A stretch of DNA of 64,000 bases. It comes from JANWYT01 sp034437555 (GTDB lineage: Bacteria; Chloroflexota; Anaerolineae; Aggregatilineales; Phototrophicaceae). Within the stretch, counting starts at the first letter, position 1; every line of letters starts with the position of its first letter. Made by a program: the position numbers and the translations under genes. The notes below the pieces were generated by a model. It made no database searches and was not told where the DNA came from. It saw nothing but the letters and a program-made list of their open reading frames with translations. Shown piece by piece: positions 43,055 through 50,130 of this stretch. Where the stretch lies: NCBI GenBank assembly GCA_034437555.1, contig DAOTTQ010000006.1:62001-126000 (forward strand). Reading direction: 5' to 3'.

Positions 43055-43909
43055 ATGAATGGCATTGGTTTAATGAAGGGAATGTGGCTCACACTTCGTC
43101 ACTTCGTAGAATCTTACGTAGACGATGTGCGCTATGGTTTTAAGAAGTTTTCGCCAGATGTAGATAACTTTGAAGCACGCCAAGGTACACAATCTACAGG
43201 CGTTTTAACAGTGCAATATCCTGATGAAAAACTGGCGATGCCAGAACGTTTTCGCTTTGTGCCTTTCTTGGTGGTAGAAGACCATGACCACCCAGAACGA
43301 GCGGGTAAGGACTGGTGTACAAGCTGCGGGATTTGCGCCAAGGTTTGCCCCCCACAGTGTATTTGGATTGTGCGTGGTAACGACCCTGCAACAGGTCGTC
43401 CTGTGCCAGAACCAGAAGCCTTTTTTATTGACATTGATATTTGTATGAACTGCGGTTTTTGTGCTGAATACTGCCCATTTGATGCCATTAAGATGGATCA
43501 TGATTATGAGCTCGCCAGCTATGACCGCACTTCTAACCACATTTTTGACAAAGAAAAGCTCTCTAAAGAGTTTAAGTATTGGAAGACAATTGCCCCCACA
43601 CGCGCCCAAGAAGAAATGGTGGTGCGTGGCGGATGGGAACATAAGGATGCACAAAAAGCTGCCCGTCGTGGTGGTGCTGCAAAAGAAGAAGCAAAGCCTA
43701 CCGAAGTAAAACGTGAAGAAGTTCGCGCTCGCAAAGCCGAAACCGAAGCTCCTGTCGCGGTTGTAGCTCCTACTGCGGAAACCACCCCCGTTTCTGCGCC
43801 ACCTGTTACTGAGGGCGCAAAACCATGGACAGAAAGCGCAGAAGACCGCGAAGCGCGCCGTCAAGCTGCACTAGCGCGTAAAGCCGCGCGTGGCTCTAAG
43901 AAAGAATAA
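43055..43909 (+). CDS. nuoI: NADH-quinone oxidoreductase subunit I with C-terminal tail
   Basis: Ferredoxin-like subunit carrying two [4Fe-4S] clusters: CTSCGICAKVCPP (about residues 89-101) and CMNCGFCAEYCPF (about 130-142). The N-terminal GMWLTLRHFVESY helix lies along the membrane in this family. 284 residues, about 100 more than usual; residues 185-284 form a Lys/Glu/Ala/Pro-rich tail that ends with KPWTESAEDREARRQAALAR, KAARGSKKE, nearly the same as the end of NuoB. Last gene of the iscX-nuoB-nuoCD-nuoI unit; a strong terminator follows. Confidence 0.93.
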   Translation: MNGIGLMKGMWLTLRHFVESYVDDVRYGFKKFSPDVDNFEARQGTQSTGVLTVQYPDEKLAMPERFRFVPFLVVEDHDHPERAGKDWCTSCGICAKVCPPQCIWIVRGNDPATGRPVPEPEAFFIDIDICMNCGFCAEYCPFDAIKMDHDYELASYDRTSNHIFDKEKLSKEFKYWKTIAPTRAQEEMVVRGGWEHKDAQKAARRGGAAKEEAKPTEVKREEVRARKAETEAPVAVVAPTAETTPVSAPPVTEGAKPWTESAEDREARRQAALARKAARGSKKE

Positions 43910-43940
43910 ACGCTAGGCAGCTTTTTAGTTCAGCTTACAA

Positions 43941-43975
43941 AAACCCACTGAGATGAGATGCTCGGTGGGTTTTTT
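43941..43975 (+). terminator. Terminator of the iscX-nuo operon
   Basis: AAACCCACTGAG / CTCGGTGGGTTT (12 bp, one G-T pair), 8-base loop, then TTTT. About 30 bases after the nuoI stop. Confidence 0.88.
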
Positions 43976-44048
43976 ATTGTCGCCTTCAGCACACTCTTAA
44001 CTGGGTTCTTTATGATTTTGGGGTGATGGATATGTAAAGGGATGTAAA

Positions 44049-44207
44049 ATGCGCGGTGTAGAAAAACAAAACCTGCCCAGTAAGGTGTGTGTGGTGTGCC
44101 AAAAGCCATTTACATGGCGTAAGAAGTGGGAGCGTGTTTGGGACGTGGTAAAGTATTGTAGTGACCAATGTCGCAAGACAAAAACAGCGAAAGAAGCACA
44201 GTTATGA
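44049..44207 (+). CDS. DUF2256 zinc-ribbon-like small protein
   Basis: 52 residues. The sequence follows the DUF2256 pattern: NLPSKVCVVCQKPFTWRKKW (about 8-27), then WERVWDVVKYCSDQC. Four Cys in two CxxC / CxxxC pairs indicate a small zinc-binding fold. The stop overlaps the next start (ATGA at 44204-44207), so it is co-translated with the photolyase-like FAD protein. In other bacteria I know this family as a neighbour of photolyase/cryptochrome genes. Function unknown. Confidence 0.85.
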   Translation: MRGVEKQNLPSKVCVVCQKPFTWRKKWERVWDVVKYCSDQCRKTKTAKEAQL

Positions 44208-45052
44208 GCGAGATGCGTCGTGATTTTAGTAGCCGAGAAGAAATGTTGACTTACTTGGAAAAGGAATTTCCTAGCGCACATGCTCGCGCTCCTCAAGTTT
44301 CAGAGACGTTGGGCGGACGAAAAGAAGCCCTAAAACGTTTGGCAAAAACCTCTACTGGTAAATCATACGAAAAAACGCGCAATTATCTTGATGGTACGGT
44401 TACGCGCCTGTCGCCTTACATCCGCTATGGGGTACTTAGTCTTGCCGAAGTACGCGATGAGGCGTTAAGTCTTGCTTCACACCCGCTAGATGTTGAAAAG
44501 TTCATCAACGAATTAGGCGTGCGCCATTATTGGCAATTGGTGTATAAGGCGTTAGGGCATGACATCTGGAAAGATATTGAAGCCTACAAGACGGGTTTTT
44601 CGGCACATCAGTATGCAGATATATTGCCTGATGACATTCGGCAAGCAGAAACAGGCGTGCGCTTTATTGATGATTTTATCACAGAGCTTTATGACACGGG
44701 CTATATTCATAACCACGCGCGTATGTGGTTGGCGGGCTATGTGGTGCATTGGAGGCGTATAAAGTGGCAGGTAGGGGCAAGGTGGTTCTTGGAACACCTA
44801 TTGGATGGCGACCCTGCAAGCAATAATTTGTCGTGGCAGTGGGTGGCAAGCACATTTAGTCAGAAACCCTATTTTTACAACCTAGAGAACGTCATACGGT
44901 TTACAGGTGATAAGTATAAGGGGAACGCTGAAGTGTTAGGGCATGAAGATGTTGATGCGTCTTATGATGACCTTGCACGCCGTTTGTTCCCCAATGTTGA
45001 ACTGGGGGATAACCAGCGCGATAAACCACAAAAGAGGGGAAACCGCAAATGA
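44204..45052 (+). CDS. Stand-alone photolyase/cryptochrome FAD-binding domain protein
   Basis: Predicted 282 residues from ATG 44204, overlapping the DUF2256 stop; this corresponds to only the C-terminal helical FAD-binding half of a photolyase. Motifs: RLSPYIRYGVLSLAEVRDEA, NELGVRHYWQLVYKALG, GVRFIDDFITELYDTGYIHN, HARMWLAGYVVHW, ARWFLEHLLDGDPASNNLSW and QWVASTFSQKPYFYNLENV. The FAD-pocket Arg/Asn/Trp positions look intact. There is no alpha/beta antenna domain in this ORF; one is encoded by the next gene. It may be a DNA repair enzyme or a light sensor. Confidence 0.9.
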   Translation: MSEMRRDFSSREEMLTYLEKEFPSAHARAPQVSETLGGRKEALKRLAKTSTGKSYEKTRNYLDGTVTRLSPYIRYGVLSLAEVRDEALSLASHPLDVEKFINELGVRHYWQLVYKALGHDIWKDIEAYKTGFSAHQYADILPDDIRQAETGVRFIDDFITELYDTGYIHNHARMWLAGYVVHWRRIKWQVGARWFLEHLLDGDPASNNLSWQWVASTFSQKPYFYNLENVIRFTGDKYKGNAEVLGHEDVDASYDDLARRLFPNVELGDNQRDKPQKRGNRK

Positions 45053-45495
45053 AAACGATTATTTGGGTACATGGTGATAACCTTAACTTACAGCAGATGG
45101 CGTTTAAGACTGCTCCAGACGCGCCCAGTGTTTTTGTTTGGGACGAAGCATTGGTAGAAGAATGGCAGTTGTCATTTAAGCGGATTGTGTTTATCTATGA
45201 ATGTTTGCTTGAACTGCCTGTGGTGATTCGCAAGGGAGATGTGGCTGATGAAGTGGTGGCATTTGCTTTAGAACACGGCGCGAACATAATTTTAACGGCG
45301 ACAAGCCCTAGCCCACGTCACCATTTAATTTGCCAAGGCATTGCTTCTAAAATGCCGAAGGGTAGCCGCTTAGAGGTGCTACATGACCCTTCGCTTGTAT
45401 CTACAGAGGACAACTTTGATGTGAGTCGCTATAGCCGTTATAGCCGATATTGGAATGTCATTAAGTGGGATGCAATGAAACCCACAAAAGAATGA
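45049..45495 (+). CDS. Photolyase-type alpha/beta (antenna-like) domain protein
   Basis: 148 residues; its ATG overlaps the stop of the FAD-domain gene (ATGA). The pattern IIWVHGDNLNL, PSVFVWDEALVEEW, FIYECLLELPVVIRKGDVAD, EVVAFALEHGANIILTATSP matches the Rossmann-like N-terminal domain of photolyases (strand, display of a carried pigment, then a recurring G-D/xxxxxxE helix). It ends with YSRYWNVIKWDAMKPTKE. Together with the preceding ORF it would rebuild a photolyase, but in the reverse order and as two chains. The family assignment is by pattern only and is less certain than that of its partner. Confidence 0.72.
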   Translation: MKTIIWVHGDNLNLQQMAFKTAPDAPSVFVWDEALVEEWQLSFKRIVFIYECLLELPVVIRKGDVADEVVAFALEHGANIILTATSPSPRHHLICQGIASKMPKGSRLEVLHDPSLVSTEDNFDVSRYSRYSRYWNVIKWDAMKPTKE

Positions 45496-45573
45496 CAAAT
45501 GCCCTATAGCCGAATTTAGAAGATAACCATTATAATAATTCCTATGAACTCTCCATTTAGGAAAGGAAACGGA

Positions 45574-46626
45574 ATGAGTGACTTACGCGAACAAGTGATG
45601 ACTGCGCTCGAAACAGTGATTGAGCCTGAATTGCATCAAGATATTGTAACGCTAAACATGGTACGTGACCTACAAGTTGTGGGGGAAGTCGCCAAGTTTA
45701 CGATTGTTCTCACAACGCCCGCTTGCCCGTTGAAAGATGTGTTTATTCAACGCTGTAATCAGGCAGTGATTGGCACCGTGACGGGAATTCAAAAGCTAGA
45801 AATTAGCTGGGATGCCCAAATGCCTAAAGACCGTCGCCTTCAGGGGCGAATGAATATGCCCATGAACAGCATTATTGCGGTTTCTAGTGGTAAGGGTGGT
45901 GTGGGTAAAAGTACGGTTTCAACCAATTTGGCGGTGGCTTTGGCGCAAGCAGGCGCAAGAGTAGGGCTAATTGATGCCGATATTCTAAACCCCAATGTGC
46001 CACAAATGATGGGGCTGATGACGGGTCGCCCTAAGGTCATTAATAACAAGATGCAACCCATCGAAGCCTATGGTGTGAAAGTGATGAGCACAGGCTTTTT
46101 GATGTCCCCTGAAAAGGCGATGATTATGCGGGGTCCTATGCTTCACAGTGCCATTCGCCAATTTTTTGAAGATGTAGACTGGGGGCAACTGGATTACATG
46201 ATTGTGGACTTGCCACCTGGAACCGGGGATGCCCCTCTTTCGCTTGTTCAGCTTGTGCCTCCTACGGGTGCTGTAATTGTAACGCAACCGCAAGAGGTGG
46301 CTGTGTCTGACGCGATTCGTGCGGCTTCTATGTTTGACCAGCTTAAAGTACCCGTGCTTGGTGTGGTCGAGAACATGGCGGGCGATTTCTTTGGTACAGG
46401 TGGCGGTGAACGCCTTGCTAAAGAGCGTGGCGTGCCATTCTTGGGGCGTGTGCCGTTATCTGCGAATGTGCGTGAGGGCGGAGACTTTGGTCGCCCTGTA
46501 GTAGAGTTTGGAGCGGATACGCCAGCAGGCGTAGCGTTCTCTGAAATGGCAGGTACTATTGCTGGTAGAGTTAGTGTGATTATGATGCAGTCCCCCGACA
46601 TCATCCCCATTAACATTATTGGCTAG
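45574..46626 (+). CDS. Mrp/ApbC-type P-loop ATPase with N-terminal MIP18 (DUF59) domain
   Basis: Fe-S cluster carrier/assembly ATPase. Predicted 350 residues from the ATG at 45574 (AAGGAAACGGA before it). The DUF59 domain (about 1-85) has VIEPELHQDIVTLNMVRDLQ and TTPACPLKD; the MinD/Mrp domain has the deviant Walker A SSGKGGVGKSTVSTNLA (about 107-123), IDADILNPNVP, VDLPPGTGDAPLSL and VVENMAGDFFGTGGGERLA. The CxxC motif usually found after ENM, which bridges a cluster between two Mrp subunits, is missing. A TATAAT lies at 45531-45536. Confidence 0.93.
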   Translation: MSDLREQVMTALETVIEPELHQDIVTLNMVRDLQVVGEVAKFTIVLTTPACPLKDVFIQRCNQAVIGTVTGIQKLEISWDAQMPKDRRLQGRMNMPMNSIIAVSSGKGGVGKSTVSTNLAVALAQAGARVGLIDADILNPNVPQMMGLMTGRPKVINNKMQPIEAYGVKVMSTGFLMSPEKAMIMRGPMLHSAIRQFFEDVDWGQLDYMIVDLPPGTGDAPLSLVQLVPPTGAVIVTQPQEVAVSDAIRAASMFDQLKVPVLGVVENMAGDFFGTGGGERLAKERGVPFLGRVPLSANVREGGDFGRPVVEFGADTPAGVAFSEMAGTIAGRVSVIMMQSPDIIPINIIG

Positions 46627-46635
46627 TGTGTTTTT

Positions 46636-46660
46636 TAAGGGTGTGCTGGTCACACCCTTA
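46636..46660. other. Hairpin between convergent genes
   Basis: Perfect 10-bp stem TAAGGGTGTG / CACACCCTTA with a 5-base loop between mrp and the small membrane protein gene. Neither strand has a T-run directly after the stem, so termination here is plausible but not typical. Confidence 0.45.
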
Positions 46661-46933
46661 ATCGTTTAGCCCATAGACTTTTATTTCCTCTTCGGGTTTA
46701 GCAGGGTTGTAACGACCAATAAGTACCCAAAAAAGGTAACTTATGAGCAATGCAAAAGCGTAGCCAATCATGCTGGCAATCTGTTCGTTGGGGTCATAAC
46801 GGCACATCAACAAAACTGCCATAGAAACAATGAACCCTCTAAACATGCGCTTATGACGCTCGACCATACGTTGTGCAAGAATGAGCAACCCACCAAAAGA
46901 CAGGCTGATTAGAACAATGTAACCTGAATCCAT
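46658..46933 (-). CDS. Hypothetical small membrane protein
   Basis: 91 residues, excellent SD (AGGAGG). Three hydrophobic segments: about 4-20 (GYIVLISLSFGGLLILA), 30-46 (MFRGFIVSMAVLLMCR) and 53-73 (ASMIGYAFALLISYLFWVLI), separated by basic loops, with a charged C-terminus (RYNPAKPEEEIKVYG). Not recognised. Monocistronic between mrp and the divergent STAS gene. Confidence 0.7.
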   Translation of the reverse strand: MDSGYIVLISLSFGGLLILAQRMVERHKRMFRGFIVSMAVLLMCRYDPNEQIASMIGYAFALLISYLFWVLIGRYNPAKPEEEIKVYGLND

Positions 46934-47026
46934 ACCACCTCCTGTTATATAGGAAACCTTTATCGTATCAAAACCACTTTCATTGTAGAATACTTCAATT
47001 GGTGTTCCCTTAATGGTTCTCGAATA

Positions 47027-47035
47027 TGGTATAAT
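47027..47035 (+). promoter_or_regulatory. Extended -10 promoter of the STAS/anti-sigma pair
   Basis: TGGTATAAT, i.e. a consensus -10 with an upstream TG; no clear -35. Predicted start about 25 bases before the ATG at 47068. Confidence 0.55.
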
Positions 47036-47067
47036 TTAACAAGGTGTAACTTTAGGAGTTGAACGGC

Positions 47068-47403
47068 ATGGTTGATATAAGTGTTACAGGTCACAATCAA
47101 ATTACGCTTATGGAAGTGAGTGGTCGTATTGACAGTTTTAATGCGAACGAGCTAGGCGATGCACTTACGGGCGAGATTGACGGTGGGAACATTCAAATTG
47201 TTCTGGACTTGGGTAATGTTGAATTTATGAGCAGCGCTGGGCTAAGAGAACTCGTTAATTCCTTGAAGCGTACTAAGCGTGCGGGGGGGGATCTGCGTCT
47301 TGCGCAACCTTCAGACCGTGTGCGTGAGGTGCTTGAGATGTCTGGTTTAGACACGGTGTTTCGCATTTATGCCTCTCATACAGACGCAATCAACAGTTAC
47401 TAG
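47068..47403 (+). CDS. STAS-domain anti-sigma-factor antagonist (RsbV/SpoIIAA-like)
   Basis: 111 residues from the ATG at 47068 with AGGAG 9 bases upstream; a TTG at 47059 is in frame but lies on the SD. The single STAS domain has VDISVTGHNQITLMEVSGRI, LDLGNVEFMSSAGLRELVNS (about 52-71; the Ser that anti-sigma kinases phosphorylate is one of the SS pair) and LRLAQPSDRVREVLEMSGLD. It switches its partner kinase away from a sigma factor. The likely partner kinase is the next gene, 21 bases on. Confidence 0.92.
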   Translation: MVDISVTGHNQITLMEVSGRIDSFNANELGDALTGEIDGGNIQIVLDLGNVEFMSSAGLRELVNSLKRTKRAGGDLRLAQPSDRVREVLEMSGLDTVFRIYASHTDAINSY

Positions 47404-47424
47404 CTTGTTTAAGCGAGCCTAACA

Positions 47425-47838
47425 ATGAAACGTCTTAAAGTTCCCGGTGAACTAAAGCACGTTCCCACAGCTTGCTCTTTTGTGGTAGATGCGTTGAAAG
47501 AAGCTGGCATGAACGACAACTTTCAGTATGCCTATGAGCTGGTGGTTGACGAAATTTGCACCAATATCATTCAGCACGGCTATGGCAATGAGGGTAGAGA
47601 CAAGACGATTGAACTCATCATCGAAAAATATGCAGACCGTTTCCAATTGCTTATCTTAGACGATGCGCTAGCTTTTGACCCACTAGCCCACGAGTCTGCC
47701 ATTGCCATTGCAGAGGAAGGTATAGATGGACTTCAATCTGGTGGTTGGGGCATCATCTTTACCAAAAAGATGATGAACAGCGTCGCTTATCGTTATGAGC
47801 AAGGGCGTAATTGCCTTGTCTTAGAGAAACTCTTTTAG
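47425..47838 (+). CDS. Anti-sigma regulatory factor, HATPase fold (RsbW/SpoIIAB-like)
   Basis: 137 residues, GHKL ATPase domain: helix VVDALKEAGMNDNFQYAYEL, N-box VDEICTNIIQHGYG (Glu and Asn for Mg-ATP), ILDDALAFDP (Asp of the G1 box) and GGWGIIFTKKMMNSVAY (G2). It would phosphorylate the STAS protein encoded immediately upstream. No sigma factor gene adjoins the pair, and the client is therefore unknown. Its end is 2 bases from the convergent beta-lactamase-like gene. Confidence 0.92.
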   Translation: MKRLKVPGELKHVPTACSFVVDALKEAGMNDNFQYAYELVVDEICTNIIQHGYGNEGRDKTIELIIEKYADRFQLLILDDALAFDPLAHESAIAIAEEGIDGLQSGGWGIIFTKKMMNSVAYRYEQGRNCLVLEKLF

Positions 47839-47840
47839 TT

Positions 47841-49487
47841 TTATCGTCCTTCTCTCCAACCGTTAATATCATCTAGGTTAACCTGTCCATAAGGTGGCAG
47901 GTAAACGCCTACACGCTCGCCATTTTCCATACGAAAACATTCTTGTGCTGTGGCAGGCAAGTCTTGGCGTGGTGACAACAGCGCGTTTTCTGGTGAAAAG
48001 TGATTCCATGTTGCCCGTGATATTTCCTCAATGATGGGCCAAAGCCTGATGTAATCTTGGAAGCCTGTTGCGCCAGTATCCTCCCACAAAAAGATAGAGA
48101 TGACATAGTCTTTACCATTGGGTGGGAACACAATGCCCGAAACGCCTGTTACTTCACCCACCCACCCATTTTTGTAAGAAATTCGCGTTCCTTCTGGAAC
48201 CCCCCCCTCAAGTAGCCGATTTAACTCCAAGCCACTCATCAGTTCAATCATTTGCCGACATTCTCTTTGGGTAAATTCGCCACTGGGGTAAGCTGTGATT
48301 AGCCCAGAATTGTAGTAAGCGCAATCATAAACCATCTGAAAGAGAGTTCCCAAGTCCTCAGCAGTCGTTTGGTTAAAGGAGTCTGGACGGGTGTTAAAGT
48401 TAGGGTTAGGGAAAGTGGGCGGTGTTTCAATAGACCCTAACACCTGGTTAGGAGAACCATCAATAAATGGGGCTGTGATATAGGTATTCTGTGCGCCCAG
48501 ATATTGCACGGTCTGTGTGACATCTGCAATCCCTCTAAACAAGTTCCCTCGCCCAATAATGTCACTCATAATGAGATTTGAGGTTGAATTGGCGCTGCAA
48601 AGAAGTGAATTTGCCATCAGCCAAGCGTTGTCTTGGCTTACTTCGCCCTCCAGTACCTTAAAATAATCAATCAAAATAGGAAACTTGATGGTGCTTGCTG
48701 CTGTAAATGCGACATCGCCCAAAATACTAATTTCTTCGCCTGTTTTTAGGTCTAGGACAAATACAGATGCAACACTGGTTTGACCGTCATAGATAAACCC
48801 TTGTGCGTCCAAATAACTAATGATGAGTTCTTCAAGGTCTGAGAGGTTGGGTTCTTCAAGTTGTCCGCCACTAATGGGGAGGTCTACAAAGCGTTGGTTT
48901 GAACTACGGAGGGCTGCATCTGCTAGTGTAACCGCACGGTCAATATCTAGCTCATAACCACTTTCCCCCGAAAGTGGCAGAAAAGTTTGGAAATCATAGC
49001 CAACATTGGAGGCGGGACGGTCGAATACTAACGCGATTTGTTCTAATTGTGTGCGTAGTGCAGATTGTTGATAGTCTGCAATCAGGGCTATGTTTGTTCT
49101 GTCTGTGTCGTCACGACCCAACAGATAATCTGTAAAGCGTTGCCAAAAGCCCCCTTCGGTTTCACTAGAGGCGTTTGCTTCTGCCAGCATGGTGGGCAAG
49201 TTTAGCCGAAATCCGATGGTATCGGGGCTAATGTTAATGGGCTGGTCACGATAATAGAGAGTGATAGGACTAGCATAGGCTTGTTCAACACGCGCATTTG
49301 CTTCTGAAAGGCGTAAATTGCCAACTGGTATGCCGGCAATGGTAAGCCCACTAGAGAGAAGGCTTTCGCGTTGGGTAAAATTGGTGAGTTCTAAAACAAA
49401 CCAACCTAAAGCAGTTAATATCAGTGTGATACTGACGAGTAAGAGAATCGGAAATCCGCGTTGACGAGGTTTTGAAAACTTGCTCAT
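47841..49487 (-). CDS. Serine beta-lactamase-like enzyme with N-terminal PG-binding-like domain
   Basis: 548 residues. An N-terminal signal anchor (GFPILLLVSITLILTALGWF, about 11-30) is followed by a VanW/YoaR-type putative peptidoglycan-binding domain (about 40-205: RLSEANARVEQAY, PINISPDTIGFRLN). The C-terminal class A beta-lactamase/DD-peptidase fold (about 230-515) has nucleophile Ser265 in ASTIK, SAN (298-300, the SxN motif), the omega-loop-like FNQTTAEDLGTL, and KNGWVG in place of KTG. Cell-surface; either a beta-lactamase or a wall hydrolase. It overlaps the NUDIX gene by 4 bases. Confidence 0.9.
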   Translation of the reverse strand: MSKFSKPRQRGFPILLLVSITLILTALGWFVLELTNFTQRESLLSSGLTIAGIPVGNLRLSEANARVEQAYASPITLYYRDQPINISPDTIGFRLNLPTMLAEANASSETEGGFWQRFTDYLLGRDDTDRTNIALIADYQQSALRTQLEQIALVFDRPASNVGYDFQTFLPLSGESGYELDIDRAVTLADAALRSSNQRFVDLPISGGQLEEPNLSDLEELIISYLDAQGFIYDGQTSVASVFVLDLKTGEEISILGDVAFTAASTIKFPILIDYFKVLEGEVSQDNAWLMANSLLCSANSTSNLIMSDIIGRGNLFRGIADVTQTVQYLGAQNTYITAPFIDGSPNQVLGSIETPPTFPNPNFNTRPDSFNQTTAEDLGTLFQMVYDCAYYNSGLITAYPSGEFTQRECRQMIELMSGLELNRLLEGGVPEGTRISYKNGWVGEVTGVSGIVFPPNGKDYVISIFLWEDTGATGFQDYIRLWPIIEEISRATWNHFSPENALLSPRQDLPATAQECFRMENGERVGVYLPPYGQVNLDDINGWREGR

Positions 49488-49966
49488 GACGACTGTCCTT
49501 GTAAAAATGTGTGTGAGGCACTGATAGCATCGTAATGAAACTTGTGGATGGGTGGAATTTCTTCAAAGTTAAACCAGCGATACCCCATAAGTTCGCTACT
49601 GATGCCTTGAATGTCGTTGCTTGTTTGGCAAATAAAGGCAATATCAAGGTGGTGATACTTGGTTTTTTCTAGCAAAATGAGGTCGGTTTTTGTAACGTTA
49701 AGCCCTAATTCTTCTTTAAGCTCTCTTGTAACGGCTTGTTGGGGTGGTTCGTTGAAGCCAATCCACCCGCCTGGCAACCCCCATGGTAGCTGGGGATGAA
49801 AGACATGCTCGACCAGCAATACTTGATGATTATTCCAAACGATTCCGACAACCCCCACAGAGTATTTAGGTTGTACAAAACGGTATAGATAATAGGGAAT
49901 GATAATGAGACGGGGCATCTTGCGAATGAATTGTGCAACGCGATTTTTTAACTTTGGAACATTCAT
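49484..49966 (-). CDS. NUDIX hydrolase
   Basis: 160 residues. Complete Nudix box GGWIGFNEPPQQAVTRELKE, ELGL (pattern G-x5-E-x7-REU-x-EE-x-GU, about residues 67-89), which binds the metal and hydrolyses a nucleoside diphosphate linked to another group. The basic N-terminus with PRLIIIPYYLYRFVQ is unusual for a soluble NUDIX protein and may sit on a membrane or a partner. Substrate unknown. Its stop overlaps the start of the beta-lactamase-like gene (ATGA), so they are co-translated. Confidence 0.92.
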   Translation of the reverse strand: MNVPKLKNRVAQFIRKMPRLIIIPYYLYRFVQPKYSVGVVGIVWNNHQVLLVEHVFHPQLPWGLPGGWIGFNEPPQQAVTRELKEELGLNVTKTDLILLEKTKYHHLDIAFICQTSNDIQGISSELMGYRWFNFEEIPPIHKFHYDAISASHTFLQGQSS

Positions 49967-50078
49967 TGAACCTACCTAAACACCAATATAATGAGCGTTA
50001 GTCTAAACACTGTATTGAATTGCGTCAAGCGAAGAACATGAAACTGTGTCTTACCTTAAAAACGAAATTGTACGTTTG

Positions 50079-50087
50079 TGCTATAAT
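50079..50087 (+). promoter_or_regulatory. Extended -10 promoter of the sensor kinase gene
   Basis: TGCTATAAT: perfect -10 with the TG extension; no convincing -35. Predicted start near 50094, about 37 bases before the TTG start codon at 50131. Confidence 0.55.
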
Positions 50088-50130
50088 GACGACATTGTTT
50101 GTTCAATAACGAGTACGATGGAAGGTAACC

